64,000 bases of DNA, taken from positions 5,001-69,000 of the forward strand of contig CAJQUW010007964.1 in the NCBI GenBank assembly GCA_907163375.1. The letters run 5' to 3'. The position numbers and the translations under genes were made by a program. The stretch is from Prostheceraeus crozeri (taxonomy: Eukaryota > Platyhelminthes > Polycladida > Euryleptidae). The notes under the pieces were generated by a model. The model did no database searches. It was not told where the DNA came from and saw nothing but the letters and a program-made list of their open reading frames with translations. The first letter of the stretch is position 1. Every line of letters begins with the position of its first letter. Positions 57,237-64,000 of this stretch are shown here, one piece after another.

Positions 57237-58373
57237 TTATCTCAACTTTGCTATCATAGATAGCATAAATGAGACAATTGTTTTCTTCAAAGGTGACTCA
57301 AATGATACCTCCAGTCGTAGATTTCCAGGCTTTGTAACTCCTACGCTTTCACCACCTAGATCTGCATCTGCTGTGAGGTTGTACATAATGAAGAAGTAGC
57401 CATTCTTGTACATATCCATTGTAATTCCATTTGAATCATCTGTATTAAACATGTTGAGGGCGGTGAAAGTAGAACCATATTCACGTGCGAATTTACCATC
57501 TTTGAAATTAGGCTCATATGCTTTGCAAGATACAAATTTCCCATCCTGGTAGAGTGCTAGTTTGCTAACATTTAAGTGTTGGAAATTAAATGGATTCTTT
57601 TCAAAAGCACCAATGAATGCCTCATTTTCCACAAATGTGATATACACGGCCTTTGGCATTGGAGTGGGAAAAAGATTTGGGTAGGCATGTGAGGATGATC
57701 CCGCACCAATTGTGAAGTTTGTCAACACACTGTGATTAACTGGATAAATTGCATTGTTTTTCCTCAATCCTGTCGCATGCTCGTTGATGACTGACGGGTT
57801 CATTGTTACTCGCCTTACATTGAGCACGGCATTACTTATGTTGACTTGATAGTTTGTAGCTCCAAAAGCCATTAACGCGAACTCAGGATTTGCACGAATA
57901 AATTTTATTTGCATTTTAACCTGTGATAGCAGATATCTAGATTGACGAAGGAAATCAAGATAGACCGGTCCTTTCAAGTATAATTCCTTTGAATCCGCTG
58001 TTAAATCCATTCGTCTTTTCAACCCTGTATTTGAGACATCATCAAATTTCCCTTGCTGATCATCATACCACCCAGAAACCTGCAAGTGTGACTGTTTAGC
58101 TTGCTTTTGAAATTGCGTCATTGTATGTATATATGCTCCATATTGATATGCTCGATCCCCTCCTTCAATCTGTTTGTCATTCAATATTAGATACACATCT
58201 GAGAACAGACTGGCAATAGGAAGATTTGCTAATCCCACTTTATCCTTGGATGAATCAATATTTGTACTATCAGTCTTCTTAATTTGTATACACAACTCTA
58301 AATCAATGGATTGACAGTCAATATAATCGAGGATTGGCAGGTATATCAAACTGAATAGGCTGTTGGTTGCCAT
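57237..58373 (-). pseudogene. Polinton major capsid protein (double jelly roll)
   Basis: The hexon-type capsid protein builds the icosahedral shell. The long frame has typical Polinton/adintovirus MCP wording: LPIASLFSDVYLILNDKQIE then GGDRAYQYGAYIHTM (N-terminal jelly roll), LKRRMDLTADSKELYLKGPV, FLRQSRYLLSQVKMQIKFIR, NYQVNISNAVLNVRRVTMNP, FVENEAFIGAFEKNPFNFQH, LALYQDGKFV, a GITMDMYKNGYFFIMYNLTA strand and a C-terminal strand (LRLEVSFESPL). Such proteins appear in databases under names like 'F54H12.2-like'. It follows the core protein gene on the same strand, the usual late-gene cluster. Long and well preserved, within a fossil element. Confidence 0.88.
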
Positions 58374-58968
58374 CGATATTTGTTGTGGGGACTATGTCTA
58401 CAATTGTTGAGGAGATGATGTCTGTCTGATGAGGGGGAGAATCGAAGAAACCCAAAGCCGAATTGATACTCTGCATCGTATTAGCTCTACAAATATGTTG
58501 TCTTCCTTCGTTTGACTTGTTTCTAGTCGCTGTGGAATTTCGTTTGCGCTTTCTTGTTTTCACTCGACGTCTAGATTTAGAACGTGCTGCTCTAGTCGGC
58601 TTTTTACTTTTCCTGCGTCTTTGCTTAGTAACTCGACCGGATCCAACTTGTCTTGACTTCCTACGCTTCTTCCGAACTGTACGTCTCGTCTTTGTCAAAT
58701 CATCTAATGCGTCTATGGCAGATTGCTGCGCGCGCATTTTCATAGATTCACCGATATCCTCACCTTGAAGCGCATCAGCTGCAACATTTGCTCCAAAATC
58801 TAAAGCCCTGCTTCCAACACGCTTCATGATTGGTACGCCACACTTTTTGAGTGTTGGAAGAACCATACGTCTTAGTGCACCAAATATGCCTCCGCCAACT
58901 TGTCGTCTACCTCCATCAAACAAGGGATAACCGCTCTGATATGATGGTCTACTGTAAATGCCTGTCAT
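58318..58968 (-). pseudogene. Basic core protein (adenovirus pX/pVI-like)
   Basis: The start is taken at the ATG giving MTGIYSRPSYQSGYPLFDGG. A glycine-rich stretch (RRQVGGGIFGALRRMV) comes next, then an amphipathic segment (GSRALDFGANVAADALQGED), then a very basic Arg/Lys domain (RTVRKKRRKSRQ; SRRRVKTRKRKR). The 'GGGIFGALRR' plus basic tract layout is the known adintovirus/Polinton core or pX-like protein that packs DNA and may carry a membrane-active segment. Its end overlaps the capsid protein region. Confidence 0.75.
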
Positions 58969-59811
58969 TATGACTATTGAATAACTATGGAAGACACAAT
59001 AGCGTAAAGCCTTATTCTCGTGACCTAGCATGTAGGGTCAAAACAGTAACACCACCACAGAACGGTACTGCTTCTCCTGCGTCATCATGAATTGATATGT
59101 CAATTCTATTGATGTAATTTCGGCTGATTGGTAGATACATTGTGTTAAAAAATTCTCGATTGATTAGTTGCTTCCTTACGGATGAGAGAGGAAATGTGCG
59201 CAGAAGTGGGGCCTCAATGTCGCCAACCCTTGTATATTCAATAATGTTACAATAGACGTATAAGTTACTTATATCACGTTCTAGTGATGGGGCTGTATGG
59301 CCTATTGATGTGCCTTCATAGATAGTTGATTTTGAGAATCCCAATGTGGTCGTTAACACCCTATCCAGCTTGATAAGAGAGTTCTTCCCTACCTTTAGAA
59401 TCATGCGTTTCTTATGTGGATCATAAGAAAAGTGATATTCATCTGCATCATGGTAATCTACACCAAACTCAGTTAACTTTGTACACAATTCAGATGGCGT
59501 TTTCAAGCTATCAATGTTCAAATTTACTCTTTTTACAAGTTCACTGGAAGTAGACAAATCATCACCCAATATGTCTTCGCTGTATACGTGGATATCCCAT
59601 GAAGCATTTGTTGATGCTTTGAGTTTAGAAGAGGACAATTGAACCTTGAATGTATCATTTAATTCTGTCAACCAAGGTGCGCTTTCAAGGCCCTTAAACA
59701 TCCCAATCATTTCAGATCCGAATTCAATAACAGCGGACTCAGACTTTTCCAATGGTGTCTTTTTAGTAAAAACAATAAGTTGTGCCTTCGTTTCAACAGT
59801 AAATAAAGTTA

Positions 59812-61226
59812 ACGAGGGGCGTACCAAAAGTTCGTGACGTTTGTCTCTCCCATCTATATACGTGTTTTGATGCAAATGCATATATAGATATTATTTTTCA
59901 TAGTTCTGACAATTGCTATTCATAGGAAAAACATCTTGCTTCCATATATACAAAAATTTATTGACATCATTTAAAACATATCAACTCTCATTTTTCAACA
60001 TAGTCACCTTTAATTTCAAAGCACTTTTTCCATCTCTTCTCAAGTTTCTTTACTCCTCCAAACCACTCCGGTGGAAATCTGGCGACTGAAGCTTTCAGTG
60101 CTCTCTTGATTTCCCTTTCGCCATTAAATCGGACACCCCTGAGTGGCTTCTTCATTGGACCGAAGAGATGAAAGTCACTGGGGGCCAAGTCAGGGGAATA
60201 CGGTGGGTGAGGAAGAAGCTGCCACTTCAGCTGCTTGATTGTCGTCATCGTCGTCTTCGCCGTGTGGACCCGTGCGTTGTCTTGTAGAAATAGGGGACGT
60301 CGCTTTCCAGGTCTCGTCTCTGGAAGAAGCTTGTGTACAATCTGCAAGAGACTACTGTAATACTCGGCGTTGATTGTGTCCAGGAGGGCAGTTGTCAATA
60401 TGGATCACACCTTCGCAATCCCAAAAGACTGTCACCTGGAACTTGCCTGCAGAAGGTGCTGTCTTGGCGTGAACCGGTGGCTGCTCACCTCGCTTTATCC
60501 ACTGCATACACTGCCTTTTTGTCTCTGGCATGAAATGTGGCAGCGGAGTCTCATCAACCGTTATGAAACGTCTCCAGAATTGTTCGCCATAGTCATCCAG
60601 GAGACCAAGACAAACAGGGGAATTGGTGACCCGAACGTTCTTCTGCTCAGCAGATAGAAGCCTTGGCACCCAACGAGCCGAAACCTTGGACAGCTCAAGG
60701 CGGTCATGAACGATGCGCTGAAGAGTCCCACGTGACAGACCGGACTTCTCCTCCAGTTCATCGCATGTGAGGCGTCTGTCCGACTGGATCACCCGCCAAA
60801 CCAGCTCCTCATTTTCGTCATTGGCTTCAGTGGATGGACGGCCACAGCGCTCATCGTCTTCCAAGGACTTCCGCCCTTCTGAGAACCGACTAAACCACTT
60901 GCTAATGGTTGCTCTTGCTGGAGCATCGTCTCCGAAGGCTGTTTTCAATCGTTCAGCTGATCGGGTTGGTGTTTCACCTTCCTTCAAAAGAAATGACAGA
61001 ATGGCTCTCCAGTCACGATTTGTGAAGTTCGTCATGCTGGCAGAGGTAAAATTAGTTCAACAGTTATCGGCTTCAGTTCGTGTCTTAATAGGTTGCCGAT
61101 CAACTGACTATAACTCACAGGCAATGTACATGATTGATACAACATGACAACAATCAATGATCAAAGAAAGCTGTCAAACTAAAGCTATAGAAATCAAACG
61201 TCACGAACTTTTGGTATGCCCCTCGT
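59812..61226 (-). mobile_element. Mariner transposon inserted in Polinton
   Basis: The terminal repeats CGAGGGGCGTACCAAAAGTT (left) and CGAGGGGCATACCAAAAGTT (right, reverse strand) match at 30 of 31 positions out to GACGTTTG. The right flank is TA; the left reads TAA. It carries a mariner transposase on the minus strand. At about 1.4 kb it is full length. It interrupts the minor capsid gene. Confidence 0.93.
59988..61035 (-). pseudogene. Mariner transposase (DD34D)
   Basis: Starts at ATG 61035 (MTNFTNRDWRAILSFLLKEG). Helix-turn-helix: RSAERLKTAFGDDAPARATI and SKWFSRFSEGRKSLEDDERC, then GRPS. WVPRLLSAEQK replaces the usual WVPH.L, and FITVDETPLPHFMPETKRQ holds the first catalytic D. The frame shifts at about 60375-60395, then LFLQDNARVHTAKTT (second D) and HPPYSPDLAPSDFHLFGPM (third D) follow, ending DYVEK. 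One frameshift is the only clear lesion in about 345 codons, consistent with the nearly identical termini and recent insertion. Confidence 0.93.
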
Positions 61227-62045
61227 ACTTTCTCTTTCTTATATTCACAAGTCATTAACGTTTCTGCCACTGATCCTTGAAACTTTCTTGCAAAGTCTTC
61301 AACACTTCTAATGACCTCAAATTGATTTTTTACTCGGATGCTCCTTTTTTGTAATGCATGCAATGGCACAATTCTACATTGAAAATCAGTGACTTTCCTC
61401 TCCGAATTCCACCCACGTCCATTGTACCAATACCCTGATGAGAACGTTGTTCTGGAATACCTAAAAGTATGACTCAAATCCTTACCTAATACAAGAAGAA
61501 CATGCTTCCCTTCCTTTATCAATTTTGTTGACCCCTTTATGACTGGTTTGTAGAATTTATTCAAAGTCAGCTTGAAGAGATCATTTATTCGTTCAAACAT
61601 TCTACCGATTTCCTTTTCTGTATCTTGCAAGCTCATTGTGGGAACCTTAGAATCAAAAGTTGACGTTGCAAATGCCTTTTGAATTTTAATCATGTTTTGG
61701 ACAGATGGTAAAGATGCTGAAAAAGGATGTAAGGTTAGATGATGAAAAGCCCATGTACCATGTAGACTATTTTGAAATATGCGAAAGCAGTCATCCTTCT
61801 CTCGTACTTCTTTATGTAATTCAAAATAGTTGTTCTTTAGCAAACTGATATCGTTGTAATAAGTAATTTCAGTTAGAGCAACTTCATGGGGTCCATGCAT
61901 AGTAATTGGATTAGCGAATTCAACGGAGTATAGAGATGGTTTGTTACTTGGGAATATCTTGGGGTTGCTATTGCTTGGAAGAATGATGTTGAAGTTAGTA
62001 GACATGTTAAACTAATACATGGAAGAAGTCACATGCTATATTAGC

Positions 62046-63190
62046 TTAAAAGTTACGAGTGTCTCCCACCTCCACATTTTGTAGATCCTGGTGCGTTATC
62101 CAGCTATTGAATGAATAAGGATATCCTTTCCATTTAACTAGATATTTCTTTTGATTGCCATGACCTTTCCTCCTAATTATTTTGTCAATCATATACACCT
62201 CTTCACTTCTGTCTACTACTTGCAATTCATAAGAGTAAAATTTTCCTTCAATTGGATTGCCATGGTAATCTATTAATTTATACATGGTGGGTCTAAATTT
62301 TGTATTTACTTCATCTACAAAAAAGTCTTCTTCAGTCCAATTAGGTAGATACCCCTTCTCAAATGTAGACTTAACCTTTGAAATCCGAACTCTATTACCA
62401 ACATTAATTTTCTTTTATTGGAGATGTTTTTCGCTTTCTTATCATACAATCGAAGCCATACATCCATTGCATTATCTGGGGTAACATCAACTGGTTTCAT
62501 CTTAATGATTCGATGGTAGCTTTCATTGTAATTCTTAACAAATTTCTGCGGCTCATCTAGCCAAACATGTGTATTTTTGCAGTAAAATAGCGCCATATTT
62601 TCGTTTTCAATGTGCGATTGAACCTCTCAACCATGGCAGCTTCATAAGCACTTGACACTAAACAATTCCACATTATGACTTTTAAGGAGACTTCGAACAT
62701 GAGAGTTTTCGAATTTCTTCCCTTGATCGGCCTGTATTCTTTGCGGAACACGCCCCTCATCGAAAATGCTCTGAAAAGCCGCTTCAACTTCTGGTCCTCG
62801 TTTAGATTTCAGCGAACGTGCCCAAGCATAGCGAGATAAAATATCTATTACGGTTAAGATGTATTTATAGCCATCATTGTACTGTGATATCTGTTGCATG
62901 TCAGCCAAGTCCGCTTGCCATTGACTATCTATATTGTTAACAACATATTTTCTCGTTGGAAACCGCTTTCTCGCATTTTTGTGAAGAGTGTAAGTCGGTT
63001 GACTCCTTAACCACTTCTTGACTTTCTCTATTCCCACACCTGCTGCACGGGCTAGAACCTCCGGACGACTGAAACTTGCGGGGTGATTTAAGTCGTAATA
63101 AATCTTTCTGAGTTTCACTGCTGTACTCATCGTCTTTGTTCTGATTTGCACGCATATTACTCGCACAGCAACTGCTAACACAATTGATAT
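62046..63190 (-). pseudogene. Polinton integrase with C-terminal chromodomain
   Basis: A retrovirus-type DDE integrase that inserts the element. Minus-strand order: an N-terminal helical part (LRKIYYDLNHPASFSRPEVL, GIEKVKKWLRSQPTYTLHK), core with SQWQADLADMQQIS (first D), YILTVIDILSRYAWARSLKS, RIQADQGKKFENSHV (second D) and YEAAMVERFNRTLKTKIWRY (E). A chromodomain near 62080-62215 (DKIIRRKGHGNQKKYLVKWK, GYPYSFNSWI) is known from many Polinton integrases and may direct insertion to methylated-histone chromatin. Broken, with a few breaks. Confidence 0.9.
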
Positions 63191-63263
63191 CAACCTCTAT
63201 GCCCTCTTCTCCTTTACCTTTGAGCGCAGATTTCAAACAACAGCAAAATTTTTGTAACGACAT
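63095..63263 (-). CDS. Small cysteine-rich ORF upstream of integrase
   Basis: Begins MSLQKFCCCLKSALKGKGEE and continues IEVDINCVSSCC before overlapping the integrase region in another frame. The CCC and CC clusters near the start could be lipid-modified or structural. Small Cys-rich ORFs occur in Polintons, but this one is not recognised and may be chance. Confidence 0.3.
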
Positions 63264-63304
63264 GATATGAGAGAGGCAAGGCTTAATTCATATTTGCTTA
63301 ATAT

Positions 63305-63956
63305 TTACTATACTCCTTCGCAACACGCATTGAGCGCCTAGTAGCTCTTTTTGGTTGCAGATCATCGGGATCATGAAGCTCTCGCTTGACCGCCATCGTG
63401 GGTGTTTTACTTTTTGTTTCATCTTGTAAGTGACCCTTATCCAACTCATTCACAGTCGGTCCTCCAATAATATTGTGAGAATATTGTGAGGTACATTTTG
63501 ATCAGATAAAATTTTCTGAAAATATGTCCACCCTTGTAGTGCACCTAGTTTTCGCCTTACATCTCTGACAGCATATTGTAGAAGGTCATCTATGTGACTA
63601 TTTCTAATAACATCAGTTGTTTCATCTATTATCTCCCCTCTCTCATTGAACTTCACATGTGGATCAATGAAGTCAAATAATCGCTCAGCGCGCACACGAT
63701 ATGGTCGAGGTGTTGACAAGGTTATAAATCGTCGCAACTTGTCACGAATCTGTCGCCTCTCATCAATGTTTTCAGCTGCTAACTGCATTCGTCGATAGGG
63801 ATCCTTAATCTTCTGAATTTCCATATCCTTTTGTGTTAGTTCCACAAGTTGATTCGTAATAGGTTGATCTATATTTTTGACTTCCTGTGCACTTTGTAAT
63901 GTAGTCAATTGTACATACTCCTCTTGAGGAATGACTACCATCTTTGAATACGACAT
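63305..63956 (-). pseudogene. Conserved Polinton protein, unknown
   Basis: The start is taken at 63956 (MSYSKMVVIPQEEYVQLTTL) rather than the upstream ATG at 63986. A helical, coiled-coil-like middle (TQKDMEIQKIKDPYRRMQLA) comes before RPYRVRAERLFDFIDPHVKF and an ARDVRRK-like helix (LLQYAVRDVRRKLGALQGWT), then a basic C-terminal tail (PKRATRRSMRVAKEYSKY). Proteins with this layout recur next to capsid genes in animal Polintons and adintoviruses, but I know no assigned function. A virion or scaffold role is inference. Confidence 0.55.
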
Positions 63957-64000
63957 GTTTGAAAATAATAAGGCAACAAAGTACATTGCTTAAAACTAAC

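Larger units (their letters stand above)
59012..62005 (-). pseudogene. Minor capsid/penton-type gene with mariner inside
   Basis: Minus-strand coding sequence on both sides of a mariner (59812-61226). The N-terminal side begins MSTNFNIILPSNSNPKIFPS then PLYS-like strands and MHGPHEVALTEITYYNDI. This is the classic start of Polinton minor capsid proteins, which open with an 'LPSN' strand and a 'WEVALxEI' strand. The C-terminal side has YVYCNIIEYTRVGDIEAPLL followed by RTFPL, YLPISRNYINRIDISIHDDA and FCGGVTVLTLHARSRE, matching the family's closing strands. The protein forms vertices of the capsid. Interrupted by insertion of another element; part of the fossil. Confidence 0.88.
46986..64000. 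mobile_element. Polinton/Maverick (adintovirus-like) fossil
   Basis: A virus-like DNA element whose parts are: left accessory genes with TATA promoters (47.2-52.3 kb, membership inferred), DNA polymerase B (52.5-55.6), TBP/PC4-like region (55.9-56.7), major capsid protein (57.2-58.4), basic core protein (58.3-59.0), minor capsid gene holding a mariner (59.0-62.0), integrase with chromodomain (62.0-63.2) and a conserved small gene (63.3-64.0). Left limit unknown (47-49 kb); right end outside the window; terminal inverted repeats not found. Broken, with roughly ten breaks plus the mariner insertion. All family motifs remain readable, so moderate age. No ATPase or protease seen here. Confidence 0.9.

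Noticed and set aside
47000-64000. FtsK/A32-type packaging ATPase and adenain-type protease
   Set aside because: Looked for as standard Polinton genes; no Walker motif or protease signature seen inside the window.
1-64000. CRISPR arrays, rRNA genes, bacterial operons
   Set aside because: No regularly spaced short repeats, rRNA-like blocks or prokaryotic gene structure; the window is eukaryotic.

Overview
The window looks like intergenic or intronic DNA from an invertebrate animal. It is AT-rich, has eukaryotic GT..AG splice signals and no bacterial-type operons, and contains no intact host gene that I can name. The mix of mobile elements (P-type THAP transposon, Polinton, Penelope-like, RTE, Jockey/CR1 and R2/NeSL-type LINEs, hAT, Tc1/mariner, PIF/Harbinger, TTAA-target elements, tRNA-derived SINEs) is typical of marine invertebrate genomes. 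I cannot fix the phylum.

Layout. 1-183 (-): one probable host exon running off the left edge. 0.55-1.45 kb: nested palindromes and a 39-bp tandem repeat. 1.85-5.30 kb: a P-element-type transposon with 38-bp inverted ends and a THAP transposase. 7.0-8.2 kb: Penelope-like reverse transcriptase. 8.8 kb: a 105-bp hAT MITE. 9.3-10.1 kb: possible coiled-coil host exons. 10.6-13.3 kb: Jockey/CR1-type LINE. 14.0-20.2 kb: an RTE-type LINE split by an almost whole hAT transposon (14971-17902) with a perfect 8-bp target duplication. 20.6 kb: SINE. 21.2 kb: R2/NeSL-like RT. 24.1-25.3 kb: LINE RT with a PHD-like finger. 27.9-29.9 kb: hAT-like and Tc1 remnants plus a TA-flanked MITE. 31.2-32.3 kb: non-autonomous hAT-type element. 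32.7-33.6 and 38.1-40.3 kb: two copies of an element with long inverted repeats, the second split by a Tc1. 33.9-36.0 kb: a Tc1/mariner-type element holding a SINE insertion. 37.4 kb: a 149-bp hairpin. 41.6-42.8 kb: a TTAA-flanked element with a nested hAT MITE. 43.8-44.5 kb: a second MITE copy. 44.7-46.0 kb: PIF/Harbinger remnant with its MADF partner.

The most remarkable part is 47-64 kb, a broken Polinton/Maverick (adintovirus-like) element that runs off the right edge. It carries protein-primed DNA polymerase B, a double jelly-roll major capsid protein, a basic core protein, a minor capsid/penton-type gene with a mariner inserted in it, and a retrovirus-type integrase with a chromodomain. 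Beside the polymerase lies a region whose translation closely follows the two lobes of TATA-binding protein, preceded by a PC4-like stretch. Left of the polymerase are small genes with clean TATA boxes, a bidirectional promoter and a multi-intron accessory gene. If the TBP and PC4 readings hold, this virus lineage carried its own transcription-initiation module. I see no packaging ATPase or adenain-type protease in the window; they may lie beyond 64 kb or be lost. The element is a fossil with roughly ten breaks. Its recognisable motifs and the near-identical ends of the inserted mariner suggest moderate rather than great age.
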